Origin: Paractinoplanes tereljensis
Lineage (GTDB): Bacteria > Actinomycetota > Actinomycetes > Mycobacteriales > Micromonosporaceae
Assembly (NCBI RefSeq): GCF_016862435.1
Contig: NZ_BOMY01000041.1
Coordinates: 62,001-126,000 of the forward strand
DNA length: 64,000 nucleotides
Reading direction: 5' to 3'
Within the stretch, counting starts at the first letter, position 1, and each line of letters begins with the position of its first letter. Both the position numbers and the translations under genes were made by a program. Shown in pieces: positions 17,327 through 26,276 of this stretch. Under the pieces are notes generated by a model, which worked only from the letters and a program-made list of their open reading frames with translations, made no database searches and had not been told where the DNA came from.

Positions 17327-17352
17327 GCCGTGCACCAACCAGGGTGCACGGC
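17327..17352 (+). terminator. Perfect 10-bp hairpin downstream of the riboswitch aptamer
   Basis: GCCGTGCACC (17327-17336) pairs with GGTGCACGGC (17343-17352). It sits 3 nt after the aptamer and about 100 nt before nrdA, so it is the likely expression platform, acting as terminator or anti-anti-terminator. It lacks a T-run. Confidence 0.55.
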
Positions 17353-17453
17353 GGTCGGAAGCCGCGCGGGACGGCTGACGCCAGGGAACCGGACCAGCAT
17401 CAGGTCCGATGGCGTCCTCCTGCGCGCGTAGGCATTTTGGGGGGACGCGGGAG

Positions 17454-19769
17454 ATGCAGGTGCGTAAGCGCAACGGCGACCTGGAGACGGTCGACGTCAA
17501 CAAGATCGTCAAGGCGGTCGAGCGGTGGGTCGCCGACCTCGACGAGGTCGACCCGCTGCGGGTCGCGACCAAGACGATCAGCGGGCTGTACGACGGTGCC
17601 ACCACGGCTGAGCTGGACAAACTGTCTATCCAGACGGCGGCCGAGCTGATCGGCGAGGAGCCGCAGTATTCGAAGCTGGCCGCGCGGCTGCTCGCCGCGT
17701 ACGTGGACAAGGAAGTCCGCCAGCAGGAAGTGGCGAGCTTCAGCCAGTCGATCCGGTACGCCCACCAGCAGGGCCTGATCGGCGACCAGACGGCCGCGTT
17801 CGTGCGCCGCAACGCCCGCAAGCTGGACGACGCCATCGACCTCGACGGTGACCTGCGGTTCGAGTACTTCGGCCTGCGGACCGTCGCGGACCGCTACCTG
17901 CTGCGCCACCCGCAGAGCCGGCTGGTCGTGGAAACCCCGCAGTACTGGCTGCTGCGCGTCGCCTGCGGCCTGTCGCAGACCCCGGCCGAGGCGATCGGCT
18001 TCTACCGGCTGATGTCGAGCCTGGCCTATCTGCCCAGCTCACCCACCCTGTTCAACTCCGGAACCGCGCACACCCAGATGTCGTCGTGCTTCCTGGTCGA
18101 CTCGCCGAAGGACGAGCTCGACTCGATCTACGAGCGGTACCACCAGGTCGCGAAGCTGTCGAAGTTCTCCGGCGGCATCGGCATCTCCTGGTCGCGGGTG
18201 CGGGGCCGGGGCGCGCTGATCCGCGGCACCAACGGCAAATCCAACGGCATCGTGCCGTTCCTCAAGACGCTCGACGCGGGCGTGGCGGCGGTCAACCAGG
18301 GCGGCCGGCGCAAGGGCGCGGCCTGCGTCTACCTGGAGCCGTGGCACCCGGACGTCGAGGAGTTCCTGGAGTTGCGCGACAACACCGGCGAGGACTCCCG
18401 CCGTACCCATAATTTGAATCTGGCCAACTGGATCCCGGACGAATTCATGCGCCGGGTCGAGGCCGACGGCGACTGGTCGCTGATCGACCCGTCCGACGCC
18501 CCGCAGCTGCCGGACCTGTTCGGTGAGGCGTTCGACGAGGCTTACCGCCGGGCCGAGAAAAAGGCTGTCAAAACCATCAAGGCCCGCGATCTGTACGGGC
18601 GGATGATGCGCACGCTGGCCCAGACCGGCAATGGCTGGATGACGTTCAAGGATCCGTCCAACCGGCTGTCGAACCAGACCGGCGCGCCGGGCAACACGAT
18701 CCACCTGTCGAACCTGTGCACCGAGATCCTCGAGGTGAACTCCGACGACGAGACCGCGGTGTGCAACCTCGGCTCGATCAACCTCGGCGCCCACCTGGAC
18801 GGCAACGGCGTCGACTGGCCGAAGCTGCGCGAGACGGTGCGCACCGCGGTGGTCTTCCTGGACCGGGTCATCGACATCAACTACTACCCGTCGCAGCAGG
18901 CCGCGACGTCGAACCCGCGCTGGCGGCCGGTCGGCCTCGGGCTGATGGGTCTGCAGGACGCGTTCTTCCTGCTCGGGCTGCCGTTCGACTCCGACGCGGC
19001 GAAGGAGCTGTCCACCCGCGTACAGGAGGAGATCTTCCTGACCGCGCTGGAATCGTCGGTCGCCCTGGCCGAGCAGTTCGGCCCGCATCCGGCCTACCCG
19101 GAAACCCGCGCGGCCAATGGCGACCTGCACCACGAGCTGTGGGGTGCGACGCCGGCGCAGACCGAGCGGTGGGCGGCCCTTCGTCAGAACATCAAGAAGC
19201 ACGGCCTGCGCAACTCGCTGATGATCGCGATCGCCCCGACCGCGACCATCGCGTCGATCGCCGGCTGCTACGAGTGCATCGAGCCGCAGGTGTCCAACCT
19301 GTTCAAGCGCGAGACGATGTCCGGCGAATTCATGCAGATCAACACCTATCTGGTACGCGAGTTGAAGGCGCGCGGCCTGTGGACCGCGCCGATCCGTGAG
19401 CAGATCAAGCGGGCCGAAGGGTCGGTGCAGGGCATCGCCGAGCTGCCCGAGGACGTCCGTGAGTTGTTCCGCACCGCCTGGGAGCTGCCACAGAAGGCGC
19501 TGATCGACCTGGCCGCCGCCCGGGCGCCGTACATCGACCAGTCGCAGTCGCTGAACCTGTTCCTGAGCGCGCCGACCATCGGCAAGCTCTCCTCGATGTA
19601 CCTGTACGCGTGGAAGGCCGGCCTGAAGACGTCGTACTACCTGCGCTCGCGCCCCGCGACCCGCATCCAGCAGGCCACCGTCGCCATCGCGCCCGTCGCG
19701 GCCGTCTCGGACGACGAAGCGCTGGCCTGCTCCCTGGAAAACCCCGAATCATGTGAGGCCTGCCAGTGA
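17454..19769 (+). CDS. nrdA: Class Ia ribonucleoside-diphosphate reductase, alpha subunit
   Basis: Catalytic subunit that reduces NDPs to dNDPs with the radical supplied by NrdB. Residues 1 to about 90 form an ATP-cone for allosteric control. The ten-stranded barrel contains the redox pair Cys212 (SSCFL) and Cys437 (CNLGSINL), the thiyl Cys422 with Asn420 and Glu424 in NLCTE, and the radical-relay pair Tyr728-Tyr729 (TSYYLRS). The tail ends in CEAC, the cysteine pair that re-reduces the active site. The ATG at 17454 gives 771 residues and has GGGAG just upstream. An in-frame ATG at 17409 would add 15 unlikely residues. It overlaps nrdB by 4 bp. Both NrdR boxes and a B12 riboswitch precede it. 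Confidence 0.95.
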   Translation: MQVRKRNGDLETVDVNKIVKAVERWVADLDEVDPLRVATKTISGLYDGATTAELDKLSIQTAAELIGEEPQYSKLAARLLAAYVDKEVRQQEVASFSQSIRYAHQQGLIGDQTAAFVRRNARKLDDAIDLDGDLRFEYFGLRTVADRYLLRHPQSRLVVETPQYWLLRVACGLSQTPAEAIGFYRLMSSLAYLPSSPTLFNSGTAHTQMSSCFLVDSPKDELDSIYERYHQVAKLSKFSGGIGISWSRVRGRGALIRGTNGKSNGIVPFLKTLDAGVAAVNQGGRRKGAACVYLEPWHPDVEEFLELRDNTGEDSRRTHNLNLANWIPDEFMRRVEADGDWSLIDPSDAPQLPDLFGEAFDEAYRRAEKKAVKTIKARDLYGRMMRTLAQTGNGWMTFKDPSNRLSNQTGAPGNTIHLSNLCTEILEVNSDDETAVCNLGSINLGAHLDGNGVDWPKLRETVRTAVVFLDRVIDINYYPSQQAATSNPRWRPVGLGLMGLQDAFFLLGLPFDSDAAKELSTRVQEEIFLTALESSVALAEQFGPHPAYPETRAANGDLHHELWGATPAQTERWAALRQNIKKHGLRNSLMIAIAPTATIASIAGCYECIEPQVSNLFKRETMSGEFMQINTYLVRELKARGLWTAPIREQIKRAEGSVQGIAELPEDVRELFRTAWELPQKALIDLAAARAPYIDQSQSLNLFLSAPTIGKLSSMYLYAWKAGLKTSYYLRSRPATRIQQATVAIAPVAAVSDDEALACSLENPESCEACQ

Positions 19770-20803
19770 CCACCATTCCCGCCCCCCGCAACGAGATCCG
19801 GCACCAGATGCTGCTCGACCCCGGCATGGACCTGACGCTGCGGCCGATGCGGTACCCGCACTTCTTCGACCGGTTCAAGGACGCCATCAAGAACACCTGG
19901 ACCGTGGAGGAGGTCGACCTGCACTCCGACCTCGCCGACCTGGCCAAGCTCTCCCCGGCCGAGCAGCACCTGGTCGGCCGGCTGGTGGCGTTCTTCGCCA
20001 CCGGCGACACCATCGTCGCGAACAACCTCGTGCTCAACCTCTACCAGCACGTCAACTCGCCCGAGGGCCGGCTCTATCTGTCCCGGCAGCTGTTCGAGGA
20101 GGCCGTGCACGTCCAGTTCTATCTGAACCTGCTCGACACCTACGTGCCGAACGAGCAGGAGCGGTTCGAGGCGTTCGCGGCGGTCGAGAACATCCCGTCG
20201 ATCGCCCGGAAGGCCGAGTTCTGCTTCAAGTGGATCGACTCGATCTATTCGCTCCGGGAGCTGCGCAGCCGCGAGGACCGCCGGGCGTTCCTGCTCAACG
20301 TGATCTGCTTCGCCGCCTGCATCGAGGGCCTGTTCTTCTACGGCGCCTTCGCGTACGTGTACTTCCTGCGCTCCCGCGGCGTGCTGCAGGGCCTGGCGTC
20401 CGGCACCAACTGGGTGTTCCGCGACGAGAGCATGCACATGGCGTTCGCGTTCGACGTCGTCGACACCGTCCGGCAGGAAGAGCCCGACCTGTTCGACGCC
20501 GAGATGGAGCAGCAGGTCCGCGACATGCTGGCCGAGGCCGTCGAGTGCGAGGTGCAGTTCGCCGAGGACCTGCTCACCCAGGGCGTCTCCGGCATGTCCC
20601 TGGCCGACATGCGCGAATACCTGCAGCACGTGGCCGACCGCCGCTTGCAGGTGCTCGGCATCGACCCGATGTACGGCAGCAAGAACCCGTTCGCGTTCAT
20701 GGAGCTGCAGGACGTACAGGAGCTGTCGAACTTCTTCGAACGCCGGGTCTCGGCCTACCAGGTCGGCGTAACCGGCAGCGTCAGCTTCGACGACGACTTC
20801 TGA
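19766..20803 (+). CDS. nrdB: Class Ia ribonucleoside-diphosphate reductase, beta subunit
   Basis: Ferritin-like radical-generating subunit, 345 residues, GTG start inside the nrdA stop. Diiron ligands are visible in the expected order: Asp81, Glu112 and His115 (EEAVH), Glu187 (CIEGLFF), Glu221 and His224 (ESMH). Tyr119, four residues after His115, is the conserved radical tyrosine, so this is a Tyr-radical class Ia enzyme and not a Phe-type Ic protein. The C-terminal tail SFDDDF is the acidic/aromatic peptide that docks into NrdA. Unlike the Streptomyces nrdABS operon, no nrdS regulator follows. The next gene is convergent, after 9 bp. Confidence 0.95.
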   Translation: MTTIPAPRNEIRHQMLLDPGMDLTLRPMRYPHFFDRFKDAIKNTWTVEEVDLHSDLADLAKLSPAEQHLVGRLVAFFATGDTIVANNLVLNLYQHVNSPEGRLYLSRQLFEEAVHVQFYLNLLDTYVPNEQERFEAFAAVENIPSIARKAEFCFKWIDSIYSLRELRSREDRRAFLLNVICFAACIEGLFFYGAFAYVYFLRSRGVLQGLASGTNWVFRDESMHMAFAFDVVDTVRQEEPDLFDAEMEQQVRDMLAEAVECEVQFAEDLLTQGVSGMSLADMREYLQHVADRRLQVLGIDPMYGSKNPFAFMELQDVQELSNFFERRVSAYQVGVTGSVSFDDDF

Positions 20804-20812
20804 CGGTCGCGC

Positions 20813-22207
20813 TCAGCGCTGGTCCACCGCGTACGGAATGACGGTGTGCCGGTTCTCGTCGACCACCAGGCGGCCGGCCGCCGGGGGCCGGGCGCGCTGG
20901 GCGCAGTCGCGGCGTTCGCAGATGCGGCAGCCCAGGCCGATCGGGGTGGCGGCGCGGGGGTCGTCGAGGGCGAGGCCGTCGCTGTAGACCAGCCGGTGAG
21001 CATGGCGCAGTTCGCAGCCGAGCGCGACGGCGAACGTGCTGCGCGGGCTGTGGTGGCCGCGGCCGCCGTGCTCGATGGTGCGGGCCAGCCAGAAGTAACG
21101 CTTGCCGTCGGGCATCTCGGCGACCTGGGTGAGGATCCGGCCGGGCGAGCTGAACGCCTCGTAGATGATCCACAGCGGGCAGGTGCCGCCGAGCCGGGAG
21201 AAGTGGAAGTCGGTGGCGGACTGCCGCTTGGAGATGTTGCCGGCCCGGTCGACGCGCAGGAACGAGAACGGCACCCCGCGCCGGGTGGGCCGTTGCATGG
21301 TGCTCAGCCGGTGGCAGGCGGCCTCGAAGCTGACCCCGTAGCGCCCGGCGAGAAGTTCCACGTCGTACCGCAGCTGTTCGGCGGTGGCGTGGAAATCGCC
21401 GTACGGCATCAGCAGCGCGCCGGCGTAGTAACTGCCGAGCCCGATGCGGGCCAGTTCGGCGGACTCCCCCGCGCCGGCCGCCAGCTCGCTGATCAGCTCG
21501 CCGTGGGCGAGGAACCCCAGCTGGGTGGCGAGCTGGAAGGCCCGCTGGCCGTCGGTGTAGTTGGCCGACAGGGACAGCACCCGGGTCTGCGGGTCGAACC
21601 GGCGCGTCTCGCCACTGCCCGGCGCGAGGTCGGCGACCCGGATCCCGAACTGCCGCAACAGGTACGCACCGAGGGTCTCGGCGGCGCGGCCGGGAGTGAG
21701 GCGCAGCTCGGCGGCGAGGTGCTCGGCGGCGGTGTCCAGCGCGTCGAAGTGGTTGTAGTTCTCGTAGAAGAAGTCGCGGACGGTGTCGTGCTGCTCGCCC
21801 ATGCCCGGCGGCAGCCCGGCCGGACCGGCCAGGGCGGCGACCCGGGCGGCCGCGTCCCGGTAGCGCTGGTGCAGGGCGACCAGGGCGCGGGCCGCGGCGG
21901 GATGGTCGCGGACCAGATCGATGGCCTCGACCGGGTCGACGGTCACGCCGCTTGCTTCGTCGGCGAGGGCGGCCCGCACGTCGGCGCCGAGCCGTTCCAC
22001 ATCGGTGTCGGCGAAGAACTCGGGATCGACGCCGAGCACCTCGGCCAGGCCGAGCAGGACCGGCGCGGTCAGGGTGCGCTGATTGTTCTCGATCTGGTTG
22101 AGATAGCTGGTCGAGATGTCCAGGCGGCGGGCCAGGTCGGCCTGGGTGAGGCCGTGCTCGCGGCGTAGCCGGCGCAGTTTGCCGTGCGCGTACAGCTTGG
22201 CCGACAT
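20813..22207 (-). CDS. XRE-family Fe-S regulator of propionate/short-chain acyl metabolism (PrpR/RamB type)
   Basis: A 464-residue cytoplasmic regulator. Residues 7-65 are an XRE HTH (LTQADLARRLDISTSYLNQIE). The middle holds an IrrE/ImmA-like domain (about 150-290). The C-terminal domain carries four cysteines, Cys398, Cys427, Cys430 and Cys435 (CRICERRDC), fitting the 4Fe-4S site described for mycobacterial PrpR. PrpR/RamB proteins sense acyl-CoA and control methylcitrate, methylmalonyl or glyoxylate genes. Here it diverges from mutA-mutB-meaB, and the gap contains TTTGCAAA, the core of the PrpR/RamB site. Autoregulation and control of the mutase operon are therefore likely. It is convergent with nrdB. 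Confidence 0.85.
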   Translation of the reverse strand: MSAKLYAHGKLRRLRREHGLTQADLARRLDISTSYLNQIENNQRTLTAPVLLGLAEVLGVDPEFFADTDVERLGADVRAALADEASGVTVDPVEAIDLVRDHPAAARALVALHQRYRDAAARVAALAGPAGLPPGMGEQHDTVRDFFYENYNHFDALDTAAEHLAAELRLTPGRAAETLGAYLLRQFGIRVADLAPGSGETRRFDPQTRVLSLSANYTDGQRAFQLATQLGFLAHGELISELAAGAGESAELARIGLGSYYAGALLMPYGDFHATAEQLRYDVELLAGRYGVSFEAACHRLSTMQRPTRRGVPFSFLRVDRAGNISKRQSATDFHFSRLGGTCPLWIIYEAFSSPGRILTQVAEMPDGKRYFWLARTIEHGGRGHHSPRSTFAVALGCELRHAHRLVYSDGLALDDPRAATPIGLGCRICERRDCAQRARPPAAGRLVVDENRHTVIPYAVDQR

Positions 22208-22225
22208 CGTGCGAATATAACACTC

Positions 22226-22247
22226 ACAAAGTTTGCAAAGTTCGCAG
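22226..22247. promoter_or_regulatory. PrpR/RamB-type operator
   Basis: AAAGTTTGCAAAGTTCGCA contains the perfect palindrome TTTGCAAA (22232-22239) followed by a degenerate second repeat, AGTTCGCA. The mycobacterial/corynebacterial sites have the same AGTTTGCAAA repeat. It lies 19 bp upstream of the regulator gene and about 115 bp upstream of mutA. Confidence 0.7.
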
Positions 22248-22359
22248 TTTCCCCGGCACCGAAGTGAAAAGTACGCGTCGGCGTGCGCCGGTCCGCAGTG
22301 CTTTACTCAGCGGTAGTTAGCCTCAAAAAGGTCCGCGCCAGGCGGACGGGAGGAGCATC

Positions 22360-24132
22360 GTGACAACGTCGGCGGTTTTCCCCGCGGCCACCGCGGAACA
22401 GTGGCGCCGCCTGGCCCTGGCCGCCCTGCGCAAGTCCGGCGCGGCCGCCGAGACCGCCACCCCGGACCAGGTGGACGACCTGCTCGCGTCGGTCACCTAC
22501 GACGGGCTGCGGATCGCGGCGCTGCACACCGCGGCCGACCTGCCCGGCGAATTCCGGTACGTCCGGGAGGCTCGCGCCGCCGGCGGCTGGGACATCCGCC
22601 AGCACCACGCCGGTCCGGAGCCGGGCGAGATCCGCGAAGCGGTGCTCGGTGACCTCGAGAACGGGGTGACCTCGCTGTGGCTGGCGGTCGGCGGCCACTC
22701 ACTGCCGCCGGCCGCCCTGCCCGAAGCCCTCGACGGCGTATTCCTCGACCTCGCCGGGGTGGTTCTCGACCCGGGACCGGAGTTCGTCGCGGCCGCCGAC
22801 GCGTGGTTCGCGCTGCTCGCCGCCCGGGGCGTCGATCCCCGGCAGGCCACCGGCGGGCTGGGCGCCGACCCGCTCGGCTGGGTGGCCGGCACCGGTGACG
22901 CGGCCGGTCTCGCCGGGGCCCTGCGCGACGCCGCCGGCCTGGCCGGGCGGTGCGTGGCCGAGGCGCCGGGGCTGCGGGCGGTCACCGTGGACGCGACCGT
23001 CTATCACGAGGCGGGCGGCTCGGACGCCGAGGAGCTCGGCTGCGCCGCGGCCGCCGGAGTCGCCTACTTGCGGGCCCTCACCGACGCCGGCCTGCCGATC
23101 GAGGCGGCCCTGGGACAGCTCGAATTCCGGTACGCCGCCACCGCCGACCAGTTCGCCACCATCGCGAAGCTGCGGGCCGCGCGGCGGATCTGGGCCCAGG
23201 TCGCCGAGATGTGCGGGGCCCCGGACGCCGGCGGGCAGCGCCAGCACGCGGTGACCTCGGCGGCGATGATGACCGCCCGCGACCCGTGGGTGAACCTGCT
23301 GCGGACCACGCTCGCCTCCTTCGCCGCCGGGGTCGGTGGCGCGGACGCGGTGACCGTGCTGCCGTTCGACCACCGTCTCGGCCGGCCGGACGCGTTCGCC
23401 CGGCGCCTGGCCCGCAACACCCAGATCCTGCTGGTCGAGGAGGCCAATGTGGCCCGGGTCGTCGACCCGGCCGGCGGCTCCTGGTACGTGGAGCGGTACA
23501 CCGAGGACCTGGCGCACGCCGCGTGGGACGTCTTCACCGGCATCGAGCAGGCCGGCGGGCTGGCCGCCGCGCTGCGCTCCGGCCTGGTCGCCGACCGGAT
23601 CGCGAGCACCTGGGAGCGCCGCGAGGCCAACATCGCGCATCGCCGCGACCCGATCACCGGGGTCAGCGAGTTCCCCAACCTCGGCGAGGAACTCCCCCGC
23701 CGCCGGCCCGCCCCGGATCGGCCGGGTGGCGGCCTGCCCCGGCGCCGCTACGCGGAAGCGTTCGAAGCGTTGCGCGACCGCAGCGACGCGCACCTGCTCG
23801 CTACCGGCAGCCGGCCGACCGTCACCCTGGCCACCCTCGGCTCGGCGGCCGCGTCCGGGCCACGGGTCACGTTCGCGACCAACCTGTTCGCGGCCGGCGG
23901 CATCGCGGTCACCACCGACCCCGGTTCCGCCGTGGTGTGCCTGTGCGGCCCCGACAAGGCGTACGCCCAGGAGGCCGCAACCACCGCCGTAGCCGCAAGG
24001 GAGGCGGGCGCGCAGCGCGTACTGCTGGCCGGTCGCGGCGATTATCCCGGCGTCGACGGGTACGTCCATGCCGGCGGCGACGCCGTCGCCGCGCTCACCA
24101 CCGTCCTGGCCGACCTCGGAGTGCAGCCATGA
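22360..24132 (+). CDS. mutA: Methylmalonyl-CoA mutase, small (beta) subunit
   Basis: The 590-residue non-catalytic subunit of the B12-dependent heterodimer that interconverts methylmalonyl-CoA and succinyl-CoA. The N-terminal barrel shows the family pattern (AEQWRRLALAAL, later YHEAGGSDAEELG, FRYAATADQFATIAKLRAAR and the ARNTQILLVEEANVARVVDPAGGSW region). The C-terminal cobalamin-fold remnant (about 480-590) lacks the DxHxxG cobalt-binding motif, as expected for MutA. The GTG start follows GGGAGGAG, with a GTCCGC/GCGGAC hairpin just before it (22331-22347). It overlaps mutB by 4 bp. The divergent PrpR-type regulator probably controls it. Confidence 0.95.
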   Translation: MTTSAVFPAATAEQWRRLALAALRKSGAAAETATPDQVDDLLASVTYDGLRIAALHTAADLPGEFRYVREARAAGGWDIRQHHAGPEPGEIREAVLGDLENGVTSLWLAVGGHSLPPAALPEALDGVFLDLAGVVLDPGPEFVAAADAWFALLAARGVDPRQATGGLGADPLGWVAGTGDAAGLAGALRDAAGLAGRCVAEAPGLRAVTVDATVYHEAGGSDAEELGCAAAAGVAYLRALTDAGLPIEAALGQLEFRYAATADQFATIAKLRAARRIWAQVAEMCGAPDAGGQRQHAVTSAAMMTARDPWVNLLRTTLASFAAGVGGADAVTVLPFDHRLGRPDAFARRLARNTQILLVEEANVARVVDPAGGSWYVERYTEDLAHAAWDVFTGIEQAGGLAAALRSGLVADRIASTWERREANIAHRRDPITGVSEFPNLGEELPRRRPAPDRPGGGLPRRRYAEAFEALRDRSDAHLLATGSRPTVTLATLGSAAASGPRVTFATNLFAAGGIAVTTDPGSAVVCLCGPDKAYAQEAATTAVAAREAGAQRVLLAGRGDYPGVDGYVHAGGDAVAALTTVLADLGVQP

Positions 24133-26276
24133 TCCCCGACTTCTCCACCGCGAAACTGACCGATCCGGCGCCCGGCCCGGCCGGGCCGCTCAGCACCGGG
24201 CCGGCCTGGGAGACGCCCGAGGGCATCACGGTGCCGTCGCTGTACACCGCCGCCGATCTGGCCGGCCTCGACTTCCTGGACACCTATCCGGGCATCGCGC
24301 CGTACCTGCGTGGTCCCTACCCGACCATGTACGTCAACCAGCCGTGGACCATCCGGCAGTACGCGGGTTTCTCCACCGCCGAGGAGTCCAACGCGTTCTA
24401 CCGCCGCAACCTGGCGGCCGGGCAGAAGGGCCTGTCGGTCGCGTTCGACCTGCCCACCCACCGCGGCTACGACTCCGACCACCCCCGGGTCACCGGGGAC
24501 GTCGGGATGGCCGGGGTCGCGATCGACTCCATCTACGACATGCGGCAGCTGTTCGACGGCATCCCACTGGACCGGATGAGCGTCTCGATGACCATGAACG
24601 GCGCGGTGCTCCCGGTGCTCGCGTTGTACATCGTCGCCGGTGAGGAGCAGGGCGTCGCGCCGGAGCAGCTGTCCGGCACGATCCAGAACGACATCCTCAA
24701 GGAGTTCATGGTCCGCAACACCTACATCTATCCGCCGGCGCCGTCGATGCGGATCATCTCCGACATCTTCGCGTTCACCTCGCAGCGGATGCCGCGCTTC
24801 AACTCGATCTCCATCTCCGGGTACCACATCCAGGAGGCCGGCGCGACGGCCGACCTGGAGCTCGCCTACACCCTGGCCGACGGCGTCGAATACCTGCGGG
24901 CCGGCCGCGACGCCGGACTGGACATCGACGCGTTCGCGCCGCGGCTGTCGTTCTTCTGGGCCATCGGGATGAACTTCTTCATGGAGGTCGCCAAGCTGCG
25001 GGCCGGCCGGCTGCTCTGGGCCAGGCTGGTCCGCGAGTTCGGGCCGAAGGATCCCCGTTCGCTGAGCCTGCGCGCGCACTGCCAGACCTCCGGCTGGTCG
25101 CTGACCGCCCAGGACGTCTACAACAACGTCATGCGCACCTGCGTCGAGGCGATGGCCGCCACCCAGGGCCACACCCAGTCGCTGCACACCAACGCCCTGG
25201 ACGAGGCCCTCGCCCTGCCCACCGACTTCTCCGCCCGGATCGCCCGCAACACTCAGCTGCTGCTGCAGCAGGAGTCCGGCACCACCCGGGTCGTCGACCC
25301 GTGGGGCGGCAGCGCGTACGTCGAGCGCCTCACCCACGACCTGGCCGCCCGCGCCTGGGAGCACATCACCGAGGTCGAGGCGGCCGGCGGGATGGCCCGG
25401 GCCATCGACGAGGGCATCCCCAAGATGCGCATCGAGGAGGCGGCCGCCCGCACCCAGGCCCGAATCGACTCCGGGCGGCAGCCGGTGATCGGCGTCAACA
25501 AGTACCGCCCGGCCGTCGACGAGCCGATCGACGTGCTCAAGGTGGACAACGCCGCCGTCCGCGCCAGCCAGATCGAGAAACTGCGGCGGCTGCGCGCCGA
25601 CCGCGACGAGGCCGCCTGCCAGGCCGCCCTCGACGCCCTCACCGAGGCCGCCGGCCGCGACGGCAACCTCCTCGAACGGGCCGTCGACGCGGCCCGGGCC
25701 AAGGCCACCGTCGGGGAGATCTCCGACGCGCTGGAAAAGGTGTACGGGCGGCACACCGCCCGCATCCGTACGATCTCCGGGGTGTACGGCAGGGAGGCCG
25801 GTCAGGTGACAAACATCGAGCGGGCCCGCGCCGTGGCCGCCGCGTTCGCCGAGGCCGAAGGCCGCCAGCCCCGCATCCTGGTGGCCAAGATGGGTCAGGA
25901 CGGCCACGACCGCGGCCAGAAGGTGGTCGCCACCGCGTTCGCCGACCTCGGCTTCGACGTCGACGTCGGCCCGCTGTTCGCCACCCCCGCCGAGGTCGCC
26001 CGGCAGGCCATCGAGGCCGACGTGCACATCGTCGGCGTCAACTCGCTCGCCGCCGGCCACCTGACCCTGGTGCCGGCGCTGCGCGACGAGCTCGCCGCCC
26101 AGGGCCGCCCGGACATCATGATCATCGCGGGTGGGGTGATCCCGCCGCAGGACTACGACGCCCTGCGCGCGGCCGGCGCGGCGGCCATCTTCGCGCCGGG
26201 CACCGTGCTGGCCGACGCCGCGCTGGAGCTGCTCGCCGACCTGTCCGCCCAGCTCGGCCACCCCGCCCCGGCGTGA
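24129..26276 (+). CDS. mutB: Methylmalonyl-CoA mutase, large (alpha) subunit
   Basis: Catalytic subunit, 715 residues. The TIM-barrel CoA domain begins near residue 25, with YPTMYVNQPWTIRQYAGFS (the active-site Tyr region) and SGYHIQEAGA (the active-site His region). The B12 domain, about 580-715, contains DGHDRG at 591-596, the DxHxxG motif whose His593 replaces the lower base of cobalamin, then the GVNSLAAGH and IIAGGVIP loops. It feeds propionyl-CoA carbon into the TCA cycle and supplies methylmalonyl-CoA for polyketides in the reverse direction. The ATG overlaps the mutA stop, and its own stop overlaps meaB, giving a tightly coupled three-gene operon. Confidence 0.97.
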   Translation: MIPDFSTAKLTDPAPGPAGPLSTGPAWETPEGITVPSLYTAADLAGLDFLDTYPGIAPYLRGPYPTMYVNQPWTIRQYAGFSTAEESNAFYRRNLAAGQKGLSVAFDLPTHRGYDSDHPRVTGDVGMAGVAIDSIYDMRQLFDGIPLDRMSVSMTMNGAVLPVLALYIVAGEEQGVAPEQLSGTIQNDILKEFMVRNTYIYPPAPSMRIISDIFAFTSQRMPRFNSISISGYHIQEAGATADLELAYTLADGVEYLRAGRDAGLDIDAFAPRLSFFWAIGMNFFMEVAKLRAGRLLWARLVREFGPKDPRSLSLRAHCQTSGWSLTAQDVYNNVMRTCVEAMAATQGHTQSLHTNALDEALALPTDFSARIARNTQLLLQQESGTTRVVDPWGGSAYVERLTHDLAARAWEHITEVEAAGGMARAIDEGIPKMRIEEAAARTQARIDSGRQPVIGVNKYRPAVDEPIDVLKVDNAAVRASQIEKLRRLRADRDEAACQAALDALTEAAGRDGNLLERAVDAARAKATVGEISDALEKVYGRHTARIRTISGVYGREAGQVTNIERARAVAAAFAEAEGRQPRILVAKMGQDGHDRGQKVVATAFADLGFDVDVGPLFATPAEVARQAIEADVHIVGVNSLAAGHLTLVPALRDELAAQGRPDIMIIAGGVIPPQDYDALRAAGAAAIFAPGTVLADAALELLADLSAQLGHPAPA

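Noticed and set aside
17409..17453. Longer nrdA start at the ATG at 17409
   Set aside because: The extra 15 residues are not typical of NrdA and begin close to the riboswitch hairpin. ATG 17454 has GGGAG upstream.
22331..22347. GTCCGC/GCGGAC hairpin before mutA as a riboswitch
   Set aside because: It is a single short stem, with none of the conserved cobalamin aptamer elements seen at 17141-17324.
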